This document shows, piece by piece, positions 15,647 through 24,805 of a DNA stretch of 64,000 nt. The stretch is from contig NZ_CP012673.1 of assembly GCF_002950945.1 (NCBI RefSeq), positions 8,446,501-8,510,500 of the forward strand, in the 5' to 3' direction. The stretch is from Sorangium cellulosum. Lineage in GTDB: Bacteria > Myxococcota_A > Polyangia > Polyangiales > Polyangiaceae. The notes beneath the pieces were generated by a model. The model was not told the DNA's origin, made no database searches, and worked only from the letters and a program-made list of their open reading frames with translations. The translations under genes were made by a program, and so were the position numbers. Every line of letters begins with the position of its first letter. Within the stretch, counting starts at the first letter, position 1.

Positions 15647-16744
15647 TCAGCGCTTCCGTCGTCCGACCAGCGCGGCGCAGGCGAGCAGCGCGAGCGCCGC
15701 GCCCCCGAGGGCCCCGCCTCCGGCCGCGCCGTCGCTGCCGGCCGCCCGGCAGCTGCAGCCGCGCACGATCGTGTCGTCGTCCAGGCTGCCGCCGTCGTCA
15801 CCACCTCCGCCATCACCTTCGCCGTCGCCGCTGTCGCCCCCTCCGCCGCCGCCGCCGTCTCCGCCGCTGCCGGCCCCCACCCCGGGAACGCACGTTCCTC
15901 CGGGGTAACGATCCGCCGACGTCCACTCCGGCTCGCCCAGATCGCTCGCTTCGATCGGCAGAGCCCCCTCCGGATCCGCTCGGTAGTTGCACGGCTTGCA
16001 GGCGTGCACCGCCCCGCGCGCGGCGTTCCCGGCCGCGTCGGTCGCCTGGATCCTGAAGCACATCGCCTCCGGGCCGTCGGTGCCGCTGAGCGTGTCCCTG
16101 ATCCCGCGGATGGTCATCTCGACCGGCGAGGCCTCCACGAGTTCGTTGAACGAGAACACGGGCTCCGTGAACGTATCGTCCCGGAACGCCTCGACCTTGT
16201 AGATCACGGGGCTCTCTCCAGCGCCCGCGCCCTCCCCCACGGCCGTGATCCACCAGCTGATGCTGCTGGGCGACTCGCAGTTGTTCGGAGCGTGGGGAGC
16301 GTATTGGTAGACGTTGAACGAAAGCGCCTCGGGCGCCGGCGGAGCGGTCGTGTCGGGGTCGCCGGCGGTGAGCTCGATCCTCGTCACCCCGCACGACGGC
16401 TCTGGCGCGCAGAAGTCGCCCTCGATCACGATCCCCTGCCCCTTCCCGGGCGTCGGCTCGATCCGCGCGGCGAGCGCATTCCAGAACGAGACGTCCGGCA
16501 CGGCCACGAGGCGCGCGGGCTCGCCGTCCACCGTCACGGACACCCCCTCCAGCGAGATGTCGTAGCCGCGGAACAAGAGCGCTGCGTTCGCAGGGTACGT
16601 CGCGCCGCTCTCCGGCAAGGTGCCCTGGAGACCCGACGGCAGGGCGCCGCACGCGTCCGCGCTGGACTCGAGGGCGACCCACGAGGCCACGGCGGCAAGC
16701 AGACCAGCAGTCCAGCAAGTCAATCTCATCATGGGCGCGAGCAT
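15647..16744 (-). CDS. Secreted protein with MYXO-CTERM-like anchor
   Basis: 365 residues. An N-terminal signal peptide (MRLTCWTAGLLAAVASWVAL region, cleavage near SADA-CGAL) is followed by a Cys-containing beta-rich region (about 35-270) with motifs such as RIELTAGDPDTTAPPAP and ATDAAGNAA that suggest Ig/fibronectin-like folds. A Gly/Asp low-complexity linker (about 285-325) follows. The tail is VRGCSCRAAG, a hydrophobic helix, then GRRKR, which is the MYXO-CTERM sorting architecture of myxobacterial surface proteins (GC-containing motif, membrane helix, basic end). It is probably anchored at the cell surface. Function is unknown. GAGGGG precedes the ATG at 16744. Confidence 0.8.
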   Translation of the reverse strand: MLAPMMRLTCWTAGLLAAVASWVALESSADACGALPSGLQGTLPESGATYPANAALLFRGYDISLEGVSVTVDGEPARLVAVPDVSFWNALAARIEPTPGKGQGIVIEGDFCAPEPSCGVTRIELTAGDPDTTAPPAPEALSFNVYQYAPHAPNNCESPSSISWWITAVGEGAGAGESPVIYKVEAFRDDTFTEPVFSFNELVEASPVEMTIRGIRDTLSGTDGPEAMCFRIQATDAAGNAARGAVHACKPCNYRADPEGALPIEASDLGEPEWTSADRYPGGTCVPGVGAGSGGDGGGGGGGDSGDGEGDGGGGDDGGSLDDDTIVRGCSCRAAGSDGAAGGGALGGAALALLACAALVGRRKR

Positions 16745-16874
16745 ACCGAGGGCCCCTCGGCAGCACGCCGAGGAGATCCGCCGGAAGCTTGCTCTGCCGC
16801 CCGCGCGCGACGACGCGACGAGCTCGGCCCGCGCGCCGCGTATGTCCTGGACGAGGCGCGCCGCGAGCGCCCGT

Positions 16875-17378
16875 TCAGCCGGCCGGGCAGCGCAGCGCCT
16901 CGTCCCCGGGGACGGGGGCGGCCAGCGCGTCCGGCGCGGAGAACAGGTGGCGGAAGGTGAACGCGCGGGGCGTCGGGCCGTGCCGGCGGAGGTGATCGAG
17001 CCGCTCCTCGGCCTCGGCGACGGTCGGGATGTGCCCGGCCGGGACCCACCACAACACGGTGATCGCCTCCCGCATCGGGACGAACCACTCCCGCCGGCGG
17101 CGCATCACGGCGGCGTGCTCGGGGTTGCGGAAGACGAAATCGGACAGGGCCTCGGCAGATTCCCACACCGACATGTTCACGAGGATCCGATCGTCGCCGA
17201 ACGCCCGCACCTCGGTCGCGTTGCCGCCGTACTCCTTCAGCCGCCACACGAACCCGGGCGCGGCGTCGGCCAGCGCGTTGACAGGGTCGAGCGCAGACAC
17301 GAAGTCGGCGAGCAGCGCCGAGCCCAGCGGCTCCAGCGGCAAGGCGATGTTGACCTGGGCGAGGTGGTGAGACGGCAT
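16875..17378 (-). CDS. DUF3291-family protein
   Basis: 167 residues from ATG 17378. It begins MPSHHLAQVNIALPLEPLGS and continues VSALDPVNALADAAPGFVWR, then ILVNMSVWESAEALSDFVFR and WWVPAGHIPTVAEAEERLDH, the full pattern of DUF3291 (a ferredoxin-like alpha/beta fold related to antibiotic biosynthesis monooxygenase-type dimers). The biochemical role of this family is not established. It is monocistronic as far as visible, 86 bp from the next gene. Confidence 0.85.
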   Translation of the reverse strand: MPSHHLAQVNIALPLEPLGSALLADFVSALDPVNALADAAPGFVWRLKEYGGNATEVRAFGDDRILVNMSVWESAEALSDFVFRNPEHAAVMRRRREWFVPMREAITVLWWVPAGHIPTVAEAEERLDHLRRHGPTPRAFTFRHLFSAPDALAAPVPGDEALRCPAG

Positions 17379-17464
17379 CCAGCCGAGGTTACCACCTCGC
17401 CTCGGAGCAGGCACGAGGCGACCCGGAGGGGTTCACCTCCCGCCACCTCGGCCATTGAACTCGA

Positions 17465-18274
17465 CTAGGGCGCCGGAAAACGCTCGGCCATCCAGGCCTG
17501 CCACGAGGGCTCGGCGCGCGCGGCCGCGGCGGGAGCCTGGTCGCCGTACAGGTAGATGCGGATCGGCAGGAAGATCTGTCCGGCCATGGGGAGCGCGAAC
17601 ATGTGGGCGATGCCGGGCGCCGGCTCCTCGAGCCGGAGGAGCAGCTCCGGGAACTCGCTCGGGCCGACACGCTCGACCACGCCGGCGAGCGGCGGCGCGC
17701 CGTCGGCCGTCCTCACCCGCTGGCCCTCGGCGGCGCCCGCGAGCCCGAGCGGATCGACCAGCGCCCCCCAGGTCTTGGCGTGGGGCGCGGGTCCGGCGCT
17801 CATCAGCTGGAACGCCGTGCAGGGTTGACCACGGAAATGGGAGAGATAGAGCCGGAGGATGCGGAAGAACACCACCCAGCCGTGCGTGTGGCCCTCGAGC
17901 TGGTTGTCCCAGTCGTCGGTGCTCGCGAACCAGCTGTGCACCACCCGCACCACGCAGGTCCCGCCGGACTGCGCCTCGACGATCCACTCCGTCGCGACCG
18001 TCGGGGTGCCCGGCCCCATGTCCTCCGGGCTCTCGGCCGCGAACCGGCACGGCGGATCCCAGGCCGTGATGGTCGAGACCGAGTCCATGCTCGTGCCCGG
18101 GCCGAAGTGAGAGACCGTGGTGCCGCCTTCGCGCTCCTCCACCTCGCTCGGCACGAACCACGACGAGATCCCGGGTCCGGTGGCGATGGCGCGCCACACC
18201 TCCTCGGGGCTGCCGGGGACCTCGGCCTCGGCCTGGACACTCCGGCGACCAGACGCCTCTTTTCTCACTGGCAT
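17465..18274 (-). CDS. SRPBCC/AHSA1-like protein
   Basis: 269 residues. The first ~150 form an SRPBCC hydrophobic-cavity domain of the activator-of-Hsp90-ATPase type (SVQAEAEVPGSPEEVWRAIA, then GTSMDSVSTITAWDPPCRF and EWIVEAQSGGTCVVRVVHSW). The C-terminal part (about 165-269) repeats some features but is less clear. Its start overlaps the stop of the ArsR gene by 10 bp, so the two are translationally coupled. ArsR plus an AHSA1-like partner is a recurrent bacterial pair, usually small-molecule sensing or handling. The ligand is unknown. Confidence 0.85.
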   Translation of the reverse strand: MPVRKEASGRRSVQAEAEVPGSPEEVWRAIATGPGISSWFVPSEVEEREGGTTVSHFGPGTSMDSVSTITAWDPPCRFAAESPEDMGPGTPTVATEWIVEAQSGGTCVVRVVHSWFASTDDWDNQLEGHTHGWVVFFRILRLYLSHFRGQPCTAFQLMSAGPAPHAKTWGALVDPLGLAGAAEGQRVRTADGAPPLAGVVERVGPSEFPELLLRLEEPAPGIAHMFALPMAGQIFLPIRIYLYGDQAPAAAARAEPSWQAWMAERFPAP

Positions 18275-18873
18275 GAAGGCTCCTTTCGAGATGTCTCGTT
18301 CGGTGTTGGGTGCGCGACGATCACCAGGCGATGCGGCCGTCCGCCGGGCGCCGATTCATCGTGGTAGCGCCCGACGAGCGCCGTCACCGCCCTGGTGAGC
18401 TCGTTGCTGAAGGCGGCGCGCTCCGCCGGAGATCGGAAACGGATCTCGGTGTCGATCGCGAGCGAGGCCAGGCGTTTGTCGGCCTCGCGTGAGCGCCGCA
18501 GGAGATCGCTGACCTCACGCACGACGCGGGCGCCCAGGGCGATGAGATAACTCGCGGACAGACGATCTGCAGTGCGCTCCGGATCCGCGGCGACAGGCCC
18601 CAGCGCGCCGGGCGACACGACATAGGACGCCGCGCTCGCGACCAGCAGACGCTCGGTCAGACCACCCCATCTGCGCGTCTCCGCCACGCGCACGAGCCCG
18701 TGCGCCTCGAGGGCGCGCAGGTGGTAGTTGATCTTCTGGCGCGCGATCCCGAGGCGCCCGGCGAGCGTCGCGGCCGAGGCGGGCGCCGACAGCTCCGCGA
18801 GCAGCCGACTCCTCACCGGCTCGAGCGCCGCCGCTGCCGCGGCGGGATCCTCGATGACGTCGATGTCCAGCAC
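18265..18873 (-). CDS. ArsR-family winged-helix regulator
   Basis: 202 residues from a GTG at 18873 (AAGGA 13 bases upstream; the start is the least certain part, since the frame is open further upstream through the palindrome). The winged helix is at about 15-80: ALEPVRSRLLAELSAPASAA, then LAGRLGIARQKINYHLRALE as the recognition helix and HGLVRVAETRRWGG as the wing. The remaining ~110 residues form a helical effector domain. No metal-binding Cys set is seen, so it probably senses an organic ligand. A perfect palindrome at 18888..18911 just upstream is its likely autoregulatory operator. It is coupled to the downstream AHSA1-like gene. Confidence 0.85.
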   Translation of the reverse strand: MLDIDVIEDPAAAAAALEPVRSRLLAELSAPASAATLAGRLGIARQKINYHLRALEAHGLVRVAETRRWGGLTERLLVASAASYVVSPGALGPVAADPERTADRLSASYLIALGARVVREVSDLLRRSREADKRLASLAIDTEIRFRSPAERAAFSNELTRAVTALVGRYHDESAPGGRPHRLVIVAHPTPNETSRKEPSCQ

Positions 18874-18887
18874 AGGGCATTGCGTAT

Positions 18888-18911
18888 CCTTGACAGTTTT
18901 ATTTGTCAAGG
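18888..18911. promoter_or_regulatory. Perfect inverted repeat CCTTGACA-N8-TGTCAAGG upstream of arsR-like gene
   Basis: Two perfect 8-bp arms separated by 8 AT-rich bases (gttttatt), starting 14 bp before the GTG. Each arm contains TTGACA, so the operator probably overlaps the -35 element; binding would repress the arsR-AHSA1 unit. ArsR proteins typically bind such spaced palindromes. Function is inferred. Confidence 0.75.
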
Positions 18912-19084
18912 TCCGCCGGCCGCGTCGGTCGGCGGCGCGCCCCCTCCGACATCGGCGCCAGCGGCGCTGGTGCCGGCGTCTCCGGGCGCTGCGCCCACGC
19001 CGTCTTCTCGATGGCCGGGCCTGACGCGGGTCGGGCCGCTCGCGACGTGCGTCCGACAGAGCAGAGGGGCCCCAGCGTCGTCGT

Positions 19085-19552
19085 TCAGGCGCTCTCGAGG
19101 ACGTGGCCCACGCGGTCGAGGAACGGCCTGTCCGACACGGAGAGGTGCATCTGCACGAACCGCCACTCGGCCCCATGGCGCTCCACCGTGCAGGTCATCC
19201 GGAGCGCGGGCAGGTCGAAGCGCACGCCGCCCATCGTGGCGTGGATGCCGAAGCCGGCTGTCCCGGCGCACGCGGCCGCTCCCCCGGCCAGGAGGCGCAC
19301 GTGGATGTCGCCGGTGATCCGGCACTGGAGGTCCTTCAGGAACTCGCTCTGCCGCTGGAAGGAGCGCTCGACGTCGGTCCAGCGGGTGAAATGCAGCTTG
19401 TCGTGCGTGCCGTAAAAGATCAGCGCGTCGTCATGAAAGAACATGCCGCCCAGCGCGCCGACGTCGCCTCGCTCGAAGGCGCGCGCAAACTCGACGAGCA
19501 TCTGGCGGACCGAGTCTTCCAAGCTTACCGGTTGTCTCTCCGAGGACTCCAT
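19085..19552 (-). CDS. SnoaL-like/DUF4440 protein (NTF2 fold)
   Basis: 155 residues from ATG 19552. A cone-shaped NTF2-like domain is recognised from VRQMLVEFARAFERGDVGAL, FFHDDALIFYGT, a central TRWTDVERSFQRQ helix and WRFVQMHLSV at the end, which is the DUF4440/SnoaL_3 pattern. Members are ligand-binding or small isomerase/cyclase proteins; nothing here fixes a substrate. It has its own transcription start on the minus strand, with a 253 bp gap to the divergent PfpI gene. A second SnoaL-like protein lies next to the PKS genes at 24806..25204. Confidence 0.8.
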   Translation of the reverse strand: MESSERQPVSLEDSVRQMLVEFARAFERGDVGALGGMFFHDDALIFYGTHDKLHFTRWTDVERSFQRQSEFLKDLQCRITGDIHVRLLAGGAAACAGTAGFGIHATMGGVRFDLPALRMTCTVERHGAEWRFVQMHLSVSDRPFLDRVGHVLESA

Positions 19553-19805
19553 CGCGCCACGCTGCTCCCGCGTCGATCCGACGCCTGATCTCGGCCGAGA
19601 GTACGACACCCCGGAGCGATGCGCGAGCCCGGCCGTGTGCAGCGCTCCTCGGCCTCCGCCGTGCTCGTCGTCGGGCGGTGACGAGGACCGACGGTCTGTC
19701 CGGCCGGGCGTGCCGGGCGGGCCATCCGGCCGGGCGACCTCGCGTGCTCTGGGCAGCTTGCGGGCGCCCCTCGCGGCTCCACCTTTCTCGCGGAGGCTGG
19801 TCAAC

Positions 19806-20387
19806 ATGGCACGCGTTGTATTCCTCGTGGACGAGATGTTCGAGGACTCGGAATTTCAAGTCCCCTACGATCGCGTGAGGGGCGCCGGGCACGAGGCCGT
19901 GATCGTGGGCCTCGCCGCGGGCAAGGAGCTCACGGGCAAGACAGGCAAGGTGACGGTCACGACGGAGCGGGCGGCCGAGGAGATGTCGGACGACGAGGTC
20001 GATGCGGTGGTGATCCCGGGGGGCTACTCGCCGGATCACGTGCGGACGAGCACGGCCGCGGTCGGCCTGGTCAGGAACGCGTTCAACCAGGGAAAGCCGG
20101 TCGCGGCCATCTGCCACGCCGGCTGGATGCTGGTCGAGGCCGACATCGCCGACGGGCGGACGCTCACGTCGTGGCCGTCGATCAAGACGGACCTCCTGAA
20201 CGCGGGCGCGCGCTGGGTCGATCGCGAGGTGGTCGAGGACGAGAACCTCATCACGTCGCGCATGCCGGACGACCTGCCGGCGTTCTGCGACGCGCTCCTC
20301 CGTCAGGTCGAGCGCGGCGTCGCGCCGCGCGCAGAGCCCGCCGTCGCGCCCGAGGGCACGGCGCAGGAGCCGGCGCCCGGCCCCTGA
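19806..20387 (+). CDS. DJ-1/PfpI-family protein (YhbO/PfpI type)
   Basis: 193 residues from ATG 19806 with GGAGG upstream. Class I glutamine-amidotransferase-like fold: VVFLVDEMFEDSEFQVPYD, VVIPGGYSPDHVR, then the nucleophile elbow AAICHAGWML with Cys103 and His104. Glu residues at 13 and 16 are in position for the activating acid. The family includes stress-related peptidases and deglycase-like proteins (PfpI, YhbO). The C-terminal ~20 residues are a Pro/Ala-rich tail (ending EGTAQEPAPGP) not typical of the family. It ends 48 bp before the convergent kinase-like gene. Confidence 0.9.
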   Translation: MARVVFLVDEMFEDSEFQVPYDRVRGAGHEAVIVGLAAGKELTGKTGKVTVTTERAAEEMSDDEVDAVVIPGGYSPDHVRTSTAAVGLVRNAFNQGKPVAAICHAGWMLVEADIADGRTLTSWPSIKTDLLNAGARWVDREVVEDENLITSRMPDDLPAFCDALLRQVERGVAPRAEPAVAPEGTAQEPAPGP

Positions 20388-20435
20388 AGGCTGGCGGAGC
20401 AGCCTCCCGCCCCCCGCGGCGGGGAGGCCCGAGCG

Positions 20436-23400
20436 TCACGAGGTGACGTCGGCCGACTCCGCCAGGTCCCGCAGCGCCTTCTCGCTCCGGCGCAGCGCCT
20501 CCTCGGTCCGCTGGCGCCTGTCCACCTCCTGCTCCAGCTCGCCACGAAGCACGGTGTTCTGCAGCGCGAGCGCGGCCAGGAACTCGAGGAGCGAGAGCCG
20601 GCGCAGGATGAACGCGCCGTGGACCAACCGGTTCTCCAGGTACAGGAGGCCGCCCACCTCGCCAGGGCTCTTCATGAGCGGCATGCAGAGCACGGACTTC
20701 GGCCGCTCCCGCACCAGGTACTCGTCCGTCGCGAAGGCGCCGCCCGCCGTCACGTCGCTGAGCAGCACCCGCTCCCGCGTGCGCTCCACGTAGTTGACGA
20801 TCGACGCCGGAACGCGGGTCGCGACCGGCGCCGTGCTCCGCTCGAAGACGCGGATGCTGGTCCCTTCGCGATCCACCACGGCCTCGGCGGCGAGCCTCAA
20901 GCCGTCCCCGGTGAGGAGCAGACAGCACCGCTCCGCCCCCTCGTGCTCGACGACCAGCCGCATGAGCGACTCCATCATCTCCTTCGGGGTCATGTCGGTC
21001 GACAGGGCCCGCGAGACCTTCACGGCGGTCTGCGCGTCGATCGCCTCCGCGGCCATGGCGATGACGCTGCTGCCGGTGGCGCGGTGCTGCTCCTGATCCA
21101 GGACGAGCGCGTGCCGCTGCTCGAGCTGCCTCACCTTGGCGCTCGCGCCCCAGCGGGAGTACGCCGCCACCGCCTCCCTCAGGTAGAGCCCGGGCAGGCC
21201 GGTGTAGCCGCGATCCAGGTAGAAGCGCGCGGCGAGCTCGCTCGCGATGGCCTCCTGGTGGATGAAGCGGCTCTCGCGGAAGGCCACGATCGCGCGGTCG
21301 TAGAGCGCCGCCGCGTCCTCATGCCTGCCCTCGATCCGCGCGATCTCCGCGGACACGAGCGCGTGCTTGCCGGCGAAGTTCTCGGGGCAGCTCTCGGCCC
21401 ACACGCGCAGGCGCTGCTCGTGGCTCGCGAGCGACCCCCGCAGCGCGGCCTGCGCCTCCTCCGGGGCGAGCGCGGCATAAGACGCCCTGGCGAGGGCCGC
21501 ATAATACTCATGCTCGGCGGACAGGATCATGCCGTTCCCGCCCGAGATGTTGCGCTCCGCGGCGCCGGCGGCCGCGGCCGCAGCCTCGTAGTCGCCCGAG
21601 AGGAGGTGCTGCGCGGTCTTCACCACGTAATGGACCAGCCGCACGCTCGGGAAGCTCTCCTTCTCGAGGCGCTCCGCGAAGGCCTGCTCGTCGAAGTCGT
21701 CCCCGCTCAGCGTGCCGAGCTGGCGCGTGGAGCCCTGGAGCGCCTGGGTGAGGCGCTGCATGCTCGTCACCGCGTCCGCGACGAACATGATCTTCGCCTT
21801 GGTCGCGAAGTCCACCGCGCTCACGGTGACCTTGTACGTCTCCTCCAGCGGGTCGCCCCTCACGATCAGGGCGAGGGCGAGCTGGAGGTAATTGAAGCTC
21901 CCCCACGTGAGGTTGCCGACGTCACTCGAGGCCTGGATGCCGATGCGGGAGTAATTGACATAGACGTCGACGTGGCGCGTCCACACGGAGATGACGGACG
22001 CGAGCATGTTCGTCACCTGGGGCTTGTACTCGACGGCGGCCAGCGCCTCCGTGAGGTCGTACCCCACCTTCCCGATCCGGTCGCCGTCCCGGTACGCGTT
22101 GAGCCGCACGCACAGCGCCTTGCCCAGGCTCGCATACCCGATGCCGGAGGCGTTCGCGTTGCCGTGGCGCAGGCTGAGCCGGACCATGTGGCAGACGAGG
22201 AGATCGTTGAGGTTCGGGTCCGTATAGAACGACGAGGCGTACATGACCGCCATCACGCTCATGGCGGTCATGATCGACGGCTCCGTCATCCTCGGCTGGG
22301 CGAGGATCTGCTCGGGAGTGTGCTCGCGGAGCGCGTCGCGCAGGCGCGCGAGCTCCTCGATCACCTCCGCGTCGGTCGGGTGAGGCTGAATCTCGATGCC
22401 GAGGAGCGAGAGGCACACGAGCCCCACGGCGACGCAGTGTTCGTGCGCCGAGCGGGCCGTGTGGTTCTGCATCAGGACGGAGTAGACCGCCGCCTTGTCG
22501 AGCCGGGTCCGCGCGCGCTCGAGCAGGAGCGAGCACAGCCGGATCGACGTCTCGAACTCCCCGTTGACGCACGCGCTCTCGGCGCGCTCGAGGTGGAGGG
22601 CGAAGGCGAGCGTGTCGTCGTCCTCTGCCCAGTCGTCCTCTCCGATGAGCGACGCGCCGGCGGAGAAGTAGCTGACCGCCGATCCGTAGGCGCCGGAGGC
22701 CCTCGCCTTCCTGCCGGCGCGGAGGTTCAGGCCGGCCACCCTGCGCCGCTCGCCCGGATCGCGCACGAGCGACGAGCCGATGTTGAGCTGGTTCGTGATC
22801 TCGAACAGCCGATCCTCCAGCGAATCCTCGGGCGTCTGCACGAGGAGCAGGCGCCCGATGCGGAGGTGCGTCTCGGCGCGCTTCTCCTCGGGGATGAGCA
22901 GGTACGCGGCCTGCTGCACGCGGTCGTGGAGGAACTTGTACGTCTGGTCCCGGCTCGCCACGAGCCCGTCGCGGATGGCCGGGGCGATGGTGGCGTGGGT
23001 CGCCTGCGGCGACTCGCCGTGGAGGTCCGAGAGCACCTCGGCGTCGATGCGCGTCCCGAGGCACGCGGCGATGGTGAGGACGCGCTGCGTCTCGGCGTCC
23101 AGCCGCCGGAGGCGGCTCAGCACCAGGTCAACGACATTCTCGGTCAGGTTCTGCGCGGCGATCGCCTCGATGTCCCAGTACCAGACGGCGCTGTCCGTAT
23201 CGAGCCGGACCAGCTTCTCGCGATAGAGCTCCATCAGGAACTGGCCCACGAAGAACGGGTTGCCGCCCGTCTTCTGGACGAGGAGCCGGGTGAGCGGCGC
23301 CGCGTGCTCGTCGTCGCAGCGGAAGGTGTCCATGACGAGCTGGAGGATGTTCTCGTGCGGCAACGGCTCGAGGCAGATCGTCGAGATGCGCGCGCCGGCC

Positions 23401-24626
23401 GCGCGGATCTGCTGGAGCGCGCCCGTGAGGGGGTGCGAGGGGCTCACCTCGTTGTCGCGGTAGGCGCCGATGACGAGCAGGTGCCGCTTCTCGGGCACCG
23501 CGACGATATCGCGGAGGAGCCGCAGGCTGGCCGGGTCCGCCCACTGGAGATCGTCCACGAACAGCACGAGCGGGTGCCGCTTGCGGGCGACCGCCCCGAG
23601 GAAGGCGTGGAACACGCGGACAAGCCGGTTCCGCGCCTCGGCCGGCGCGAGCGGCGGCACCGGCGGCTGCGGGCCGATGACCAGCGCGAGCTGGGGGATG
23701 ATGTCGGTGATGAGCGCGCCCTCTTCGCCGAGCGCGTCCCGCAGCCGGTACTGCCACCCCGCGAGGGCCTGCGGGCTCTCCGTCAACATCTGCCGGACGA
23801 GCTCGCCGAACGCCTGCGCGATGGTGCGGTACGGGATGTCGCGCTGGAGCTGCTCGAACTTCCCGGAGATGAAGGCCCCGCGCTCGCGCACGATGGGCTC
23901 CTGCACCTCGCGCACGAGGGAGGTCTTCCCGATGCCCGAGTAGCCGGCGACGAGCACGAGCTCGGCGGTGCCCGTCGCGACCACGCGCTCGAACGCCTCG
24001 AGCAGGAGCGCGCGCTCGCGCTTCCGGCCATAGAGCTTCGTCGGGAGCTGGAGCCGGTCCGGGATGTCCGACGTCCCGAGCGGGAAGATGTCGATCATCC
24101 CGAGCTCCTCCAGCTCGGTGAGGCACATCTGGAGGTCCGACCAGAGCCCGAGGGCGGTCTGGTAACGATCCTCCGGCGCCTTCGCGAGGAGCTTCATGAT
24201 GATCGCGGCGACGATCCCGTGGACGTCCGGGACCACCTCCGAGAGCGACACCGGAGCCCTCGCGATGTGGGCGTGCGCCCACCCCGGCGCGTCCTCGGCC
24301 TCGTGAGGCCGCTTGCCGGACAGGAGCTCGTAGAGCGTGACGCCGAGCGAGTAGAGATCGGCGCGCTCGTCTATCGGCCAGTCGACACGCCCCGTCCGCT
24401 CGGGGGCGACGTACGGCAGCGAGTGCGGGTTGATCTTCGTATGGTCGGAGAGGCCCATGTCGCCGCGCGCCGCGCCGAGGCCGCCCTGGAGCGTGACCTC
24501 CCCGGTCTCCGGGTGCGTCGAGATGTTCGCTGGGCGGATATCCAGATGCAGAATGCCCGATCGATGAAGTTTCGACAGCGCCGCTGCGATCTGGACTGCG
24601 TGCGCCAGAAATTGACGAAGATCCAT
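20436..24626 (-). CDS. Kinase-like/AAA-ATPase/TPR/GAF signalling protein lacking N-lobe and transmitter
   Basis: 1396 residues. Residues 1-190 match only the C-lobe of a Ser/Thr kinase: HLDIRPAN (27-34) replaces HRDLKPxN, the DFG motif reads GGL (48-50), and the APE motif is present. The glycine loop and Lys of the N-lobe are absent, and an in-frame stop lies upstream, so it is a pseudokinase fragment. Residues 197-480 are a STAND-type ATPase with Walker A GYSGIGKTS (228-236) and Walker B VLFVDDLQWAD. A helical TPR-like region follows (about 600-1150), then a GAF domain (about 1195-1345) and a short coiled coil (EVDRRQRTEEALRRSEKALR), where related proteins continue into PAS or histidine-kinase domains. 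It probably acts as a ligand-gated regulator. Confidence 0.88.
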   Translation of the reverse strand: MDLRQFLAHAVQIAAALSKLHRSGILHLDIRPANISTHPETGEVTLQGGLGAARGDMGLSDHTKINPHSLPYVAPERTGRVDWPIDERADLYSLGVTLYELLSGKRPHEAEDAPGWAHAHIARAPVSLSEVVPDVHGIVAAIIMKLLAKAPEDRYQTALGLWSDLQMCLTELEELGMIDIFPLGTSDIPDRLQLPTKLYGRKRERALLLEAFERVVATGTAELVLVAGYSGIGKTSLVREVQEPIVRERGAFISGKFEQLQRDIPYRTIAQAFGELVRQMLTESPQALAGWQYRLRDALGEEGALITDIIPQLALVIGPQPPVPPLAPAEARNRLVRVFHAFLGAVARKRHPLVLFVDDLQWADPASLRLLRDIVAVPEKRHLLVIGAYRDNEVSPSHPLTGALQQIRAAGARISTICLEPLPHENILQLVMDTFRCDDEHAAPLTRLLVQKTGGNPFFVGQFLMELYREKLVRLDTDSAVWYWDIEAIAAQNLTENVVDLVLSRLRRLDAETQRVLTIAACLGTRIDAEVLSDLHGESPQATHATIAPAIRDGLVASRDQTYKFLHDRVQQAAYLLIPEEKRAETHLRIGRLLLVQTPEDSLEDRLFEITNQLNIGSSLVRDPGERRRVAGLNLRAGRKARASGAYGSAVSYFSAGASLIGEDDWAEDDDTLAFALHLERAESACVNGEFETSIRLCSLLLERARTRLDKAAVYSVLMQNHTARSAHEHCVAVGLVCLSLLGIEIQPHPTDAEVIEELARLRDALREHTPEQILAQPRMTEPSIMTAMSVMAVMYASSFYTDPNLNDLLVCHMVRLSLRHGNANASGIGYASLGKALCVRLNAYRDGDRIGKVGYDLTEALAAVEYKPQVTNMLASVISVWTRHVDVYVNYSRIGIQASSDVGNLTWGSFNYLQLALALIVRGDPLEETYKVTVSAVDFATKAKIMFVADAVTSMQRLTQALQGSTRQLGTLSGDDFDEQAFAERLEKESFPSVRLVHYVVKTAQHLLSGDYEAAAAAAGAAERNISGGNGMILSAEHEYYAALARASYAALAPEEAQAALRGSLASHEQRLRVWAESCPENFAGKHALVSAEIARIEGRHEDAAALYDRAIVAFRESRFIHQEAIASELAARFYLDRGYTGLPGLYLREAVAAYSRWGASAKVRQLEQRHALVLDQEQHRATGSSVIAMAAEAIDAQTAVKVSRALSTDMTPKEMMESLMRLVVEHEGAERCCLLLTGDGLRLAAEAVVDREGTSIRVFERSTAPVATRVPASIVNYVERTRERVLLSDVTAGGAFATDEYLVRERPKSVLCMPLMKSPGEVGGLLYLENRLVHGAFILRRLSLLEFLAALALQNTVLRGELEQEVDRRQRTEEALRRSEKALRDLAESADVTS

Positions 24627-24805
24627 AGGAATCCTGGTGATCGTGAACGAGACGATCCTAGGTGGACGGTACTAGAAGCAGGATCCCTGTCAATCGCTCC
24701 TCCGGCTTTTCCGGCGCGGGGCTCGGGCGCGGGAGCGCGCAGGGCTGCGCGGCGCGGCGCCGCCGGAGCGGCGGTGTCGCCCGGGAGCGCCGCGGGGACG
24801 TCGAC

